Made by a program: the position numbers and the translations under genes. Below the pieces are notes generated by a model, which worked only from the letters and a program-made list of their open reading frames with translations, had not been told where the DNA came from and did no database searches. DNA of 26,141 nucleotides, from NCBI GenBank assembly GCA_031262265.1, contig JAISIB010000067.1, positions 1 through 26,141 of the forward strand, given 5' to 3'. The stretch comes from Prevotellaceae bacterium (GTDB taxonomy: Bacteria; Bacteroidota; Bacteroidia; Bacteroidales; Bacteroidaceae). Shown in pieces: positions 13,956 through 23,104 of this stretch (positions are counted from its first letter, which is position 1; the number at the start of each line of letters is the position of its first letter).

Positions 13956-14834
13956 ATGGTACAGAAACGCAATGCACTCGGAAGGGGATTGGACGTATTG
14001 CTCTCCATGGACGAAGTCAATACCGGCGGATCATCTTCCATCAACGAAATAGAACTTTCAAAAATCGTCGTCAATCGCAATCAGCCGCGCCGCGAATTTG
14101 ACGAAGAAGCGTTAAACGAGTTGGCGGATTCCATTAAGGAAATAGGTATCATTCAACCTATCACGTTACGCAAACTATCTGACGACGAATATCAAATCAT
14201 AGCCGGAGAGCGGAGATTCAGAGCCTCGCAACGTGCCGGATTGAGCACAGTGCCCGCATATATTCGCACGGCCGACGACGAGACGATGCTTGAAATGGCA
14301 TTGATTGAGAATATTCAGCGAGAAGACCTGAATGCCGTAGAAATTGCGCTTGCTTATCAACACCTGATCGAACAATATGATTTGACACAAGAACGGCTCA
14401 GTGAGCGCATCGGCAAGAAACGTACGACCATTGCCAACTTCCTGCGCTTACTCAAACTACCTGCGCCCATTCAAATGGCTTTGCAGCATCGCACGATTGA
14501 TGTGGGACATGCGCGCGCGCTTTTGCCTATCGCCGACCCGAAAGTTCAAATCAAACTCTTTGAGGAAATACGCGAACAAGGCCATTCGGTGCGCAAAGTA
14601 GAAGAGATTGTCAGAGGAATCTTACAAGAGAAAACGGATGCCAAACCCGCGAAAAGACGTACGCGCCTACCCGCTGAATACAACATACTGAAAAAACAGT
14701 TGGGAGGCTTCTTCCGAACCAAAGTAGACTTGACCTGCTCGGAAGACGGTAAGGGGAAAATTACGATACCATTCAATAACGAAGAAGAATTAGAACATAT
14801 TATGGAGATATTCGACTCGTTGAAGAACAAATGA
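13956..14834 (+). CDS. parB: Chromosome-partitioning protein ParB/Spo0J (CTPase clamp)
   Basis: A 292-residue DNA-binding protein that loads on parS sites and forms sliding clamps. Visible parts are the N-terminal RNALGRGLDVLLS, the region RNQPRREFDEEALNELADSI, the CTP-binding/arginine motif GERRFRAS at 85-92, ENIQREDLNAVE, an HTH region (SERIGKKRTTIANFLRLLKLP) and a C-terminal dimerisation segment. The stop overlaps the next start by 4 bp (ATGA, 14831-14834). No canonical parS palindrome was found in this window, so its sites lie elsewhere. Confidence 0.96.
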   Translation: MVQKRNALGRGLDVLLSMDEVNTGGSSSINEIELSKIVVNRNQPRREFDEEALNELADSIKEIGIIQPITLRKLSDDEYQIIAGERRFRASQRAGLSTVPAYIRTADDETMLEMALIENIQREDLNAVEIALAYQHLIEQYDLTQERLSERIGKKRTTIANFLRLLKLPAPIQMALQHRTIDVGHARALLPIADPKVQIKLFEEIREQGHSVRKVEEIVRGILQEKTDAKPAKRRTRLPAEYNILKKQLGGFFRTKVDLTCSEDGKGKITIPFNNEEELEHIMEIFDSLKNK

Positions 14835-15541
14835 AACGTCCGATCTCCACATATACGCGCTTATTACTCTTTTCCATCCTGTTGGCGGGATGGTGGCTGA
14901 CTGCCTCCTCCGAACTACAAGCACAAGAGGTACATATCGTCGGTGACAGCGTGCAGCAAGAAACCGAGATATTTCAGCAGGATACGTTGTTCATTCAACA
15001 AGATAGTATCATATCACCCGCAGTGACCACCAGATGGATACCGAATTCCACACGGGCGACATGGCTGGCAGCCATTTTCCCCGGTGGCGGGCAAATCTAT
15101 AACCGAAAATACTGGAAACTGCCTATTATATACGGAGGATTTGCCGCGTGTGCCTACGGTCTGAATTGGAACAACAATATGTATCGGGACTACGGCAAAG
15201 CCTATTTGGATATTATGGACAAAGATCCGAAGACCAACAGCTATTATGATCTGCTGCCCATCGGAGCCGTCGTGGACGAAACCGCCGGTAGCACGTATGC
15301 GGATTTGTTGCGTCGCCAGAAAGACCAGTATCGACGCTGGCGCGACATGACGATATTCGCTTTCATCGCCGTGTATGCCATATCCATTATCGACGCGTAC
15401 GTAGACGCCGAGTTATCGGATTTTGATCTAACGCCGGATATTAGTATGCGTGTGCAACCGGCCGTTATTCAGTCGCAACGGGCATTTGCCTATACGCCCG
15501 CCCGACAAGCCGTAGGACTTCAATGCAGTTTCCGTTTTTAA
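14831..15541 (+). CDS. DUF5683 secreted/membrane protein
   Basis: A 236-residue protein with an N-terminal signal peptide (hydrophobic 10-27, then SSELQAQ). The core shows the DUF5683 pattern: PNSTRATWLAAIFPGGGQIYNRKYWKLPIIYGGFA, here around residues 70-105, a YRDYGKAYLDIMD segment and a second hydrophobic stretch near 175-195 (MTIFAFIAVYAISIIDAYVDA). Function is unknown. Translational overlap with parB and placement before the transglycosylase gene suggest an envelope role. The IPGxGQ-type motif is shared with small membrane proteins, but this gives no activity. Confidence 0.88.
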   Translation: MKRPISTYTRLLLFSILLAGWWLTASSELQAQEVHIVGDSVQQETEIFQQDTLFIQQDSIISPAVTTRWIPNSTRATWLAAIFPGGGQIYNRKYWKLPIIYGGFAACAYGLNWNNNMYRDYGKAYLDIMDKDPKTNSYYDLLPIGAVVDETAGSTYADLLRRQKDQYRRWRDMTIFAFIAVYAISIIDAYVDAELSDFDLTPDISMRVQPAVIQSQRAFAYTPARQAVGLQCSFRF

Positions 15542-15573
15542 GTAATGAATATTAACTATAATCGCCATACATA

Positions 15574-16830
15574 ATGAAACAGTTAGCAAAATACGCGTTT
15601 TTCTTCCTTGCAGGTTGGTGTTCGATCGGTACGCTTGCCGCCCAAGACGTCAAGACAGACGCCGACATCGATTTACCCGAAGGGATGGTACTCCCGATGG
15701 ATAGTTTGCTGAGCGAATGGATCACGCAGACACATGTAACCACCAATACCGATTGTCAAAGTTTGGACGTCAATCCCGTATTTCCCGACTCGGTCTACAT
15801 CGAACGGCTCTCTCGTATTCCGGCTATCATGGAGATGCCTTACAACGACATCGTACGTCGCTACATCGACGCCTACACGGTTCGTATGCGCGACAAGGTC
15901 TCTCTGATGTTGGCGGCTTCCAATTTCTATATTCCCATTTTTGAGCAGGCCCTTGACGCCTATGATTTGCCTTTGGAACTACGCTATCTCCCCATCATCG
16001 AATCCGCCTTGAATCCGACCGCCGTCTCGCGCGCCCGCGCTGTCGGCTTGTGGCAATTCATGCTTGCAACAGGCAAAATATACGGTCTGGAAGTCAATAC
16101 TTTGGTGGATGAGCGTCGCGATCCCATTAAGTCGTCATACGCTGCCGCCCGCCATTTGAAATCGCTCTATGCCATTTATCAAGACTGGACGTTGGTCATC
16201 GCCGCATACAACTGCGGCGCGGGAAATGTCAATAAAGCCGTACGCCGCGCCGGCGGGAAAACCGACTATTGGGCGATATACAATTATCTTCCCCGTGAGA
16301 CGCGCGGATATGTACCTGCATTTATCGCTGCCAACTACGTCATGAATTACTATTGCGAGCATGGTATCTGCCCGATGAACGTCAGTCTGCCGGCCGATAC
16401 GGACACTATACACGTCAATCAACGAGTACATTTTCAGCAGATAGCCGCCTATTGCAATATCAGTATAGAACAGCTACGCAGCCTGAATCCGGAGTTTAAA
16501 CAAGATATAGTGCCGGGCAACGTACATACCTACGCGCTCCGATTACCCCTGAATTCTCTGGCGTCATTCATAGACAAACAGGACAGTATCTACGTTTATC
16601 GTGCCGACCAGCTCTTTAAGAATCGTCGCACGGTAGCCGCTGCTTCCACTCCGGCACGTACGCAAGCCAAAGCCGGTACGGGCGAACGAATCCGTTACCG
16701 TATCCGCAGCGGAGATACGCTGTCGGGAATCGCCGAACGACATGGCGTATCGATAGCTAACCTGCGCAGCTGGAACGGAATAACGGGAAGCCGCATCACT
16801 GCCGGCAAGTATCTGGATATATACAAGTAA
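15574..16830 (+). CDS. Lytic transglycosylase with SLT and LysM domains (MltD-like)
   Basis: A 418-residue periplasmic murein-cleaving enzyme. A signal peptide covers 1-23 (TLAAQ); there is no lipobox, unlike E. coli MltD. The SLT domain spans about 125-235 with catalytic Glu143 (LPIIESALNP), the GLWQFM motif, and AAYNCGAGNVNKA. A degenerate LysM-like repeat lies at about 278-325 and a good C-terminal LysM at about 373-417 (YRIRSGDTLSGIAERHG). The gene starts 32 bp after DUF5683 and ends 11 bp before rel. Cleavage of peptidoglycan during growth or division fits the neighbouring segregation genes. Confidence 0.94.
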   Translation: MKQLAKYAFFFLAGWCSIGTLAAQDVKTDADIDLPEGMVLPMDSLLSEWITQTHVTTNTDCQSLDVNPVFPDSVYIERLSRIPAIMEMPYNDIVRRYIDAYTVRMRDKVSLMLAASNFYIPIFEQALDAYDLPLELRYLPIIESALNPTAVSRARAVGLWQFMLATGKIYGLEVNTLVDERRDPIKSSYAAARHLKSLYAIYQDWTLVIAAYNCGAGNVNKAVRRAGGKTDYWAIYNYLPRETRGYVPAFIAANYVMNYYCEHGICPMNVSLPADTDTIHVNQRVHFQQIAAYCNISIEQLRSLNPEFKQDIVPGNVHTYALRLPLNSLASFIDKQDSIYVYRADQLFKNRRTVAAASTPARTQAKAGTGERIRYRIRSGDTLSGIAERHGVSIANLRSWNGITGSRITAGKYLDIYK

Positions 16831-16841
16831 CGACTGATTGT

Positions 16842-19094
16842 ATGGCTAAGACAAAGCAATCGGATGAACAGGTCGTTGAACAGGCTTTTCAAGATCTTTT
16901 GAATAGCTATCTGGCAACGAAGCATCGCAAACGCGTAGATATTATTACCAAGGCTTTTCATTTCGCCAAGCAAGCGCATCGCGGTGTGAAACGTGCCTCC
17001 GGTGAGCCATATATCCTACATCCGATTGCCGTCGCACGTATTGTTTGCGACGAGATAGGTCTTGGCTCCACCTCCATCTGTTCGGCGTTGCTACACGACG
17101 TAGTGGAAGACACAGATTATACGGTCGAAGATATACGAAATATATTCGGGGATAAAATAGCGCAGATTGTCGACGGATTAACCAAGTTATCCGGCGGCAT
17201 ATTCGGCGACAAAGCGTCGGCGCAGGCCGAAAACTTTCGCAAGTTGCTACTGACCATGAGCGATGACATCCGCGTCATTCTCATCAAGATGGCCGATCGC
17301 TTGCACAACATGCGTACATTGGGATCGCTCTTGCCTAACAAACAATACAAGATAGCCGGAGAAACGCTGTACATATACGCTCCGCTGGCCAATCGATTAG
17401 GGCTTCACAAAATAAAAACCGAGCTGGAGAATCTCAGCTTCAAGTACGAGCATCCGGAAGAGTATGCGGCTATCGAAAAGAAGTTGCGCGCCACGGCATC
17501 AAAGCGCGATGAAGTATTTCAGAGCTTCACGGCACCCATTCGCGTGCAGCTCGACAAACTCGGCGCCCAATATCGTATCGTTGCGCGAGTGAAGTCGATC
17601 TATTCCATTTGGAACAAGATGCAGAACAAAGGCGTTCCGTTCGAAGAGATCTATGACATCTTGGCCGTACGTATTATCTTCGAACCACGTAAACCGGAAG
17701 AGGAACGCAACGAATGCTTTGATATCTACGTGGCACTCTCGAAAATCTATCGCCCGCACCCCGATCGTCTGCGCGACTGGGTCAGTCACCCAAAAGCCAA
17801 CGGCTATCAGGCCTTGCACGTCACTTTAATGGGAAACGACGGCAAATGGATTGAAGTACAAATACGAAGTCGACGCATGGACGACGTCGCCGAACAAGGG
17901 TTGGCGGCGCATTGGAAGTACAAATACGGCGAAGCGAACACCCGAGACGAAGACGAGCTGAACAAGTGGCTACATACGATTAAGGAGATACTCGACGATC
18001 CGCAGCCGGACTACATGGATTTTCTGGACACCATTAAGTTGAACCTTTTCGCCACCGAAATTTTCGTTTTCACGCCGAAAGGAGAAATCCGCACCCTGCC
18101 TCAGAACGCTACCGCACTCGACTTTGCCTTTTCGCTACACTCCGACATCGGCTATCATTGTATCGGAGCGAAAGTAAATCATAAGTTGGTGCCGCTCAGC
18201 CATAAGTTGGATAGCGGAGACCAAGTGGAGGTGCTGACGTCGCGCTCTACGCGCGTACAAGCCGAATGGTTGAACTTCACGACCACCGCGCGCGCACACA
18301 GCAAAATAACGGCTTTCCTACGCAAGGAACAACGTGTGTATCAAAAGAAAGGGGAAACCATGCTCAACGAGTTTCTCCTCGCCGAAGGTATCCGCCCCGA
18401 ACAGGTACGCTACGACAAACTCATCATACTCCACAACATGCACACGAAAGATGAGCTGCTGATTGCCATCGGCAACAAAAGCCTCACGCTCGGAGAGGCG
18501 GATCGTAACGCCATCAAGTCTCGTCGTACACGCAATTGGAAGCGTTATCTAACGTTCCAGTTCGGTAATAAAGACAATGACGCCGCCGTCACTCCGGAGA
18601 CCGCGTCTGCCAAAGCGACATCGGCGGCCAAAATAAATACGCAGGAGGTTCTACAAATACGTGAGGAAGATATTCCCACGCGCTACCTGATCGCTTCGTG
18701 TTGCAAGCCCATTCCCGGCGACGACATACTTGGATTCATGGATAAGGACGGTAAGATATTCATCCACAAACGGCAGTGCCCCATCGCATTCAAGTTGAAA
18801 AGCAGCTACGGAAACAGCATCCTTGCCGCACGCTGGGACACGCACAAAGCACGCTCGTTTCTCGTATGGATTGCCATACGCGGTATCGACCGCATCGGCA
18901 TGCTAAACGACATTACGCAAGTGCTTTCCACCAACATGCAAACCAATATTCGTACGATCCACGTAGATACCAACGACGGCATCTTCGAGGGAAAAGTACA
19001 ACTCTATGTGCACGACGTGGAGGATCTGAAACTAATCTTACAACAAGTAGGGAAACTGAAAGGGATTCAGCACGTGGCGCGTATAGAAGAGTAA
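16842..19094 (+). CDS. Bifunctional (p)ppGpp synthetase/hydrolase (RelA/SpoT family)
   Basis: A 750-residue long RSH protein controlling the stringent response. The N-terminal HD hydrolase keeps its metal ligands (His60, His85-Asp86, Asp152) and the VVEDT motif, so hydrolysis should be active. The synthetase domain (about 240-360) has RVKSIYSIWNKM, YDILAVRI, the ANGYQALH motif and EVQIRS. A TGS domain lies at about 405-467 and a C-terminal ACT domain in the last 80 residues, with CCKPIPGD before it. An Ala/Thr-rich linker sits near 585-605. It starts 11 bp after the transglycosylase gene and ends the operon. RelA proper would have lost the HD residues, so this is the Rel/SpoT type. Confidence 0.96.
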   Translation: MAKTKQSDEQVVEQAFQDLLNSYLATKHRKRVDIITKAFHFAKQAHRGVKRASGEPYILHPIAVARIVCDEIGLGSTSICSALLHDVVEDTDYTVEDIRNIFGDKIAQIVDGLTKLSGGIFGDKASAQAENFRKLLLTMSDDIRVILIKMADRLHNMRTLGSLLPNKQYKIAGETLYIYAPLANRLGLHKIKTELENLSFKYEHPEEYAAIEKKLRATASKRDEVFQSFTAPIRVQLDKLGAQYRIVARVKSIYSIWNKMQNKGVPFEEIYDILAVRIIFEPRKPEEERNECFDIYVALSKIYRPHPDRLRDWVSHPKANGYQALHVTLMGNDGKWIEVQIRSRRMDDVAEQGLAAHWKYKYGEANTRDEDELNKWLHTIKEILDDPQPDYMDFLDTIKLNLFATEIFVFTPKGEIRTLPQNATALDFAFSLHSDIGYHCIGAKVNHKLVPLSHKLDSGDQVEVLTSRSTRVQAEWLNFTTTARAHSKITAFLRKEQRVYQKKGETMLNEFLLAEGIRPEQVRYDKLIILHNMHTKDELLIAIGNKSLTLGEADRNAIKSRRTRNWKRYLTFQFGNKDNDAAVTPETASAKATSAAKINTQEVLQIREEDIPTRYLIASCCKPIPGDDILGFMDKDGKIFIHKRQCPIAFKLKSSYGNSILAARWDTHKARSFLVWIAIRGIDRIGMLNDITQVLSTNMQTNIRTIHVDTNDGIFEGKVQLYVHDVEDLKLILQQVGKLKGIQHVARIEE

Positions 19095-19130
19095 GATAAT
19101 CAGATTTCGCCGCATGTTATTGGATTATCT
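19094..19130. terminator. Possible weak hairpin between rel and the DUF4294 gene
   Basis: AGATAATC (19094-19101) and GATTATCT (19123-19130) form an 8-bp stem with a 21-nt loop between convergent genes. AT-rich with a long loop and no U-run, so only a weak candidate. Confidence 0.3.
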
Positions 19131-19161
19131 CCGTCGGATAAAACGCGTACATACGGCGTTC

Positions 19162-19764
19162 TTACGCTTGCCCGCTTTGCACCATCAATACCGCGCGCTC
19201 GATGAGTCGGTCTTCTCCTTCGGGATCATACTCCCTTTTGAGGCTGGCACCAAACAATCCGGCAAAAATCTGATAAACGCCTGCCCGCAACGGCCCTAAA
19301 AAGGCCTTGACCAATTCGTATGAGGGCTGGTTGCACTGTCTGTCGACCAATTTGATCAGAAGCTTACCCTGCGACAACGTTAATTTCTTCATACGCGGCG
19401 TGTATTGTTTCTTAATACTTTTCTCAACCGCTTTGATATGCTTATCTTTGGCTTTCTCGTCCGGAAGGGTTTGCAGGTATTCATAGGTCTCTATCACCAT
19501 TTGATATACTTCGTTGGCAATCGGCAAGACGATTTTCACGTTACGCACCAACTTGTCGTACTCACGAGCTTGTCGTTTGTTTTTGAATTTCAGCGGGGCA
19601 AACACATACAACGTCGGCAATTGATAGGAAGGAATCGTATCGCCGCCATCCACGACAAAGGAAACGAACTTTCCCGTGGGCATGGCTCCCGACGATACGT
19701 CCTGTGCTCGGACAATGCCGGAAGCCACCAATGCTATCAAAACAAGGCACCATTTGCGTTTCAT
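19162..19764 (-). CDS. DUF4294 secreted protein
   Basis: A 200-residue exported protein of unknown function. The signal peptide is MKRKWCLVLIALVASGIVRAQ with cleavage after RAQ. The mature part shows the DUF4294 pattern: VDGGDTIPSYQLPTLYVFAP, a Lys-rich KFKNKRQAREYDKLVRNVK, and LSQGKLLIKLVDRQCNQPSYELVKAFLGP. I prefer the ATG at 19764 over 19785 because it begins directly at the signal peptide. It lies 38 bp downstream of asd on the same strand and is probably co-transcribed. Its stop is 67 bp from that of the convergent rel gene. Confidence 0.87.
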   Translation of the reverse strand: MKRKWCLVLIALVASGIVRAQDVSSGAMPTGKFVSFVVDGGDTIPSYQLPTLYVFAPLKFKNKRQAREYDKLVRNVKIVLPIANEVYQMVIETYEYLQTLPDEKAKDKHIKAVEKSIKKQYTPRMKKLTLSQGKLLIKLVDRQCNQPSYELVKAFLGPLRAGVYQIFAGLFGASLKREYDPEGEDRLIERAVLMVQSGQA

Positions 19765-19802
19765 TCCACAAAAGTAATACCTCAACGGGGTTTTACCTCA
19801 TT

Positions 19803-20816
19803 TCAGGCCGATAAATCTCCTTCTCTGACCAAATACTCCGCTATTTGTACGGCATTCAGGGCAGCACCCTTCTTAATTTGATCGCTTACCGCCCAGAAAG
19901 TCAGCCCATGCTCGTTGGCCAAATCCTTACGAATCCTTCCTACGTAGACGGGATCCTTACCTGCGAGAAAGAGCGGCATCGGATATGTTTTTGTCTCCGG
20001 TTCATCCATCAACACGACGCCTTCGGCAGATGAAAAGGCACGTCGCGCCTCTTCCACAGATACCGGACGCTCGGTTTCCACCCAAATGCTTTCGGAATGA
20101 GCGCGTAATGCCGGCACACGCACGCAGGTTGCGCTGACCATTACATCGGAGTGCATGATCTTACGCGTCTCGTTAAACATTTTCATCTCCTCTTTCGTAT
20201 AGCCGTTGTCCGTGAAAACATCCACTTGCGGGATGAGATTGAATGCTAACTGATAGGCAAATTTATCTACGGTGACCGGCTCATCGGCCAATACTTGTCG
20301 GTACTGCTCATACAATTCCTGCATAGCCGCCGCACCGGCTCCGCTCGCCGCCTGATAAGTGGCGACGTGCACACGCCGAATGTGCGAAAGATTCTCTATC
20401 GCCTTCAATGCGACAACCATCTGTATGGTCGTGCAATTCGGGTTGGCGATGACGCCTCTCGGACGCTGTTTGGCGTCTGCGGCATTCACTTCCGGCACCA
20501 CGAGCGGTACGTCCGTGTCCATACGAAAGGCACTGGAATTATCAATCATCACGGCTCCGTATCGGGTGATCGTTTGTTCGAATTCTTTGGAAGTTCCTGC
20601 GCCGGCCGAGGTAAAGGCAATATCTACGCCTTTGAAGTCGTCGTTGTGCTGCAACAGTTTGACTTCAATTTGTTTCCCTCGAAACGTATAACACGTACCT
20701 GCACTACGCGGAGAACCAAATAAGAAAAGTTCATCCACCGGAAAATTTCGTTCGTCGAGCACGCGCAAGAATTCTTGCCCTACCGCTCCGCTTGCACCAA
20801 CAATGGCTACATTCAT
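19803..20816 (-). CDS. asd: Aspartate-semialdehyde dehydrogenase
   Basis: Reduces aspartyl phosphate to the semialdehyde for Lys, Thr, Met and diaminopimelate synthesis. The 337-residue protein starts with the NADP-binding GASGAVGQ (7-14). The catalytic cysteine is Cys128 (NPNCTTIQ), with YQAASGAG near 154-161, and the base His240 (RAHSES). I start at ATG 20816 since the upstream extension to 20855 has no family character and would include the promoter element at 20853-20860. First gene of a pair with the DUF4294 gene, divergent from the antiporter. Confidence 0.96.
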   Translation of the reverse strand: MNVAIVGASGAVGQEFLRVLDERNFPVDELFLFGSPRSAGTCYTFRGKQIEVKLLQHNDDFKGVDIAFTSAGAGTSKEFEQTITRYGAVMIDNSSAFRMDTDVPLVVPEVNAADAKQRPRGVIANPNCTTIQMVVALKAIENLSHIRRVHVATYQAASGAGAAAMQELYEQYRQVLADEPVTVDKFAYQLAFNLIPQVDVFTDNGYTKEEMKMFNETRKIMHSDVMVSATCVRVPALRAHSESIWVETERPVSVEEARRAFSSAEGVVLMDEPETKTYPMPLFLAGKDPVYVGRIRKDLANEHGLTFWAVSDQIKKGAALNAVQIAEYLVREGDLSA

Positions 20817-20852
20817 GGTCACTTCTTTCTTTAAAATGATAAATAATGGCTG

Positions 20853-20860
20853 CAAAATTA
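20853..20860 (-). promoter_or_regulatory. Promoter -7 element for asd
   Basis: Minus strand reads TAATTTTG, matching TAnnTTTG, 36 bp upstream of the asd ATG at 20816. Confidence 0.5.
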
Positions 20861-20904
20861 CTACAAACCGTAATAAATCGATGCCTCATACGAGAAAAAT
20901 CAAC

Positions 20905-20912
20905 TACATTTG
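20905..20912 (+). promoter_or_regulatory. Promoter -7 element for the antiporter gene
   Basis: TACATTTG matches TAnnTTTG, 41 bp upstream of ATG 20954. It argues against the longer frame start at 20846, which would be upstream of the promoter. Confidence 0.55.
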
Positions 20913-20953
20913 CAACGATATACACAAGTCTCATTCTCATTACAACGCGCACG

Positions 20954-23104
20954 ATGGATTGGCTTCTTCCGGACATACATTTTCCGATTACCGACCCGAC
21001 ATGGATATTTTTGTTGGTACTCATGATTATTTTGTGTGCTCCTCTGTTGCTCAACCGACTACGAATACCCCATATCATCGGTTTGTTGTTTGCCGGAATC
21101 ATAGTCGGAGAGCACGGCTTCAATATCTTGGCGCGCGACAGCAGCTTTGAATTGTTCGGACGCGTGGGGATCTATTACATCATGTTCCTCGCCGGTCTGG
21201 AAATGGACTTGGAAAATTTCAAGAAAAACCGACTAAACGTACTCATCTTCGGTATTCTCACCTTTTCTATCCCTGCGCTCATCGGTTTGTGGAGTTCGAC
21301 AGCCCTATTGCATTACGGTATTCCGGCTTCCGCCTTGTTAGTGTGTATTTACGGGTCGCATACGCTGGTTTCCTATCCTATTATCGGCCGCTACGGCTTG
21401 GCGCGCGAACGCAGCGTCAGCATTGCGGTGGGCGCGACGGCACTTGTCGTATCGTTCGCCCTTTTTATCCTCGCTTTGGTATCCAGTTCGTTCAATAGCG
21501 AAGCCGGTTGGCTCTTTTGGATATGGATGGGCGTCAAACTTGCCGTAGTCTTATTTGTCATTATCTATCTCTTTCCACGCGTTGCCCGTTGGTTCTTTCG
21601 CAACTATGAAGACAATATTCTGCAATTCATCCTTGTTCTGGTATTAGTCTTCTTGGGCGGCGCATTACTTGAAGTGGCCGGAGTCGACGGCTTGTTGGGG
21701 GCGTTTCTGGTCGGGTTAATGCTGAACAAATTAGTGCCGAACGTCTCTCCGCTGATGAATCGTTTGGAATTTGTCGGGAACGCTTTGTTCATTCCTTATT
21801 TCCTGATTGGCGTAGGCATGCTGATAGACGTACGTGCATTTGTGAGTACCGGCGGGAGCGAGACGCTCAAAGTGGCGACGGTGATGACTGTCGTAGCCAT
21901 CGGCGGCAAATGGTTGGCCGCGTTCGTGGCGCAAAAGACATTGCGCCTGCGTCCGTCGGAAGGCGGGCTAATCTTCGGACTAAGCAATGCGCATGCGGCA
22001 GCTACGTTGGCGGTCGTGATGGTCGGCAACCGTCTGGAAGTAGCTCCCGGCGTTCCGTTGTTAAATAACGACGTATTCAACGGGTCAATCGTCATGATTT
22101 TGTTTTCGTGCGTCGTTAGTTCGCTCGCTACCGAACACGCCGCGCGCAAGATTGCCGTAGCCAAACGAGCAGGCAAACTGCAAAAGGAGATAAAGGAGGT
22201 GGAGAATATTCTGATTCCCGTAGCCAATCCCGCTACGATCGATGCACTGATCAACATGGCCTTGCTTATGAAAAAGCAGAAACGCAAAGAAGGGTTGATC
22301 GCACTGAGTATTGTGGACGACAGTGCCGCATCCGGCGTCTCGCCAGGCAACGAAGCATTGGAGAAGGCGGTAAAAGTGGCGGCGGCAGCCGACGTTCGTT
22401 TGGACACGCGCCGGCGTTTCGATCTGAATATCGCATCGGGCATTATCCATACGGCCAAAGAAGTAAATGCTTCGGAAGTAATTATCGGTCTGCATTGGAA
22501 AGCAAATTTAGTAGATACCTTTTTCGGCTCATTGGCAGAGAATCTGCTCGCAGGTATGCACAAACAAGTCATCATCGTCAGGAATATGATACCGGCCAAC
22601 ACGCTGAAAAGAATCATCGTAGCCGTGCCTCCGAAGGCGGAGTATGAAGCGGGGTTCTACAAGTGGGTGAAACGTATAACGCGCATGGGTCTACAACTCG
22701 GCTGCCGAGTATGCTACTTTGCACACCCCGATACGATCATCCAACTGAATCATTTCATTCATGGACGCTATCGTAACGCCCGAACCGAGTTCGCCGAACT
22801 CTCCGCATGGAATGATTTACCGATACTTTGCGACTATGTCCACTACGACGACCTGCTGGTGATCGTCAGTGCACGGCGCAGATTCATTTCATACGATTCA
22901 TCTTTTGACAACCTGCCGACACAAATTACCAACTATTTCAATCATTGTAGCTTCATGGTTATTTATCCCGACCAATACGGCGATCCGCAAGACATACCTA
23001 CTTTGTGGCAACCGTTACATCAATCCATTCACTACGATTATGAGCGCATCGGACGAAAGATGGCTCGCTTAATAAAAAAAGACAAGACGCATGACAATAA
23101 ATAA
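20954..23104 (+). CDS. Cation:proton antiporter (CPA2-type) with C-terminal USP-like domains
   Basis: A 716-residue protein. Residues about 15-395 hold some twelve membrane helices of the Na+/H+ exchanger fold (RIPHIIGLLFAGIIVGEHGF, GIYYIMFLAGLEMDL, GVDGLLGAFLVGLML, IGGKWLAAF, GLSNAHAAATLAVVMVG). About 415-700 is cytoplasmic and looks like two universal-stress-protein domains, a common regulatory tail. The helix that carries Asp pairs in NapA-like antiporters reads GSHTLVSYP here, so the ion specificity is uncertain. The start at 20954 lies just after the promoter element; tcdA overlaps its 3' end by 14 bp. Confidence 0.9.
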   Translation: MDWLLPDIHFPITDPTWIFLLVLMIILCAPLLLNRLRIPHIIGLLFAGIIVGEHGFNILARDSSFELFGRVGIYYIMFLAGLEMDLENFKKNRLNVLIFGILTFSIPALIGLWSSTALLHYGIPASALLVCIYGSHTLVSYPIIGRYGLARERSVSIAVGATALVVSFALFILALVSSSFNSEAGWLFWIWMGVKLAVVLFVIIYLFPRVARWFFRNYEDNILQFILVLVLVFLGGALLEVAGVDGLLGAFLVGLMLNKLVPNVSPLMNRLEFVGNALFIPYFLIGVGMLIDVRAFVSTGGSETLKVATVMTVVAIGGKWLAAFVAQKTLRLRPSEGGLIFGLSNAHAAATLAVVMVGNRLEVAPGVPLLNNDVFNGSIVMILFSCVVSSLATEHAARKIAVAKRAGKLQKEIKEVENILIPVANPATIDALINMALLMKKQKRKEGLIALSIVDDSAASGVSPGNEALEKAVKVAAAADVRLDTRRRFDLNIASGIIHTAKEVNASEVIIGLHWKANLVDTFFGSLAENLLAGMHKQVIIVRNMIPANTLKRIIVAVPPKAEYEAGFYKWVKRITRMGLQLGCRVCYFAHPDTIIQLNHFIHGRYRNARTEFAELSAWNDLPILCDYVHYDDLLVIVSARRRFISYDSSFDNLPTQITNYFNHCSFMVIYPDQYGDPQDIPTLWQPLHQSIHYDYERIGRKMARLIKKDKTHDNK

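Noticed and set aside
12898..19094. A parS site near parAB
   Set aside because: I looked for the TGTTTCACGTGAAACA-type palindrome in gaps and genes around parAB. Only partial matches such as CGTGAAAC within metG occur, none palindromic.
19114..19299. 61-codon plus-strand frame after rel
   Set aside because: Mostly antisense to the DUF4294 gene; no start signal or domain.
21796..22617. 273-codon frame antisense to the antiporter gene
   Set aside because: Low-complexity Ser/Thr/Ala-rich translation, no promoter or domain, and fully covered by a strongly supported gene on the other strand.
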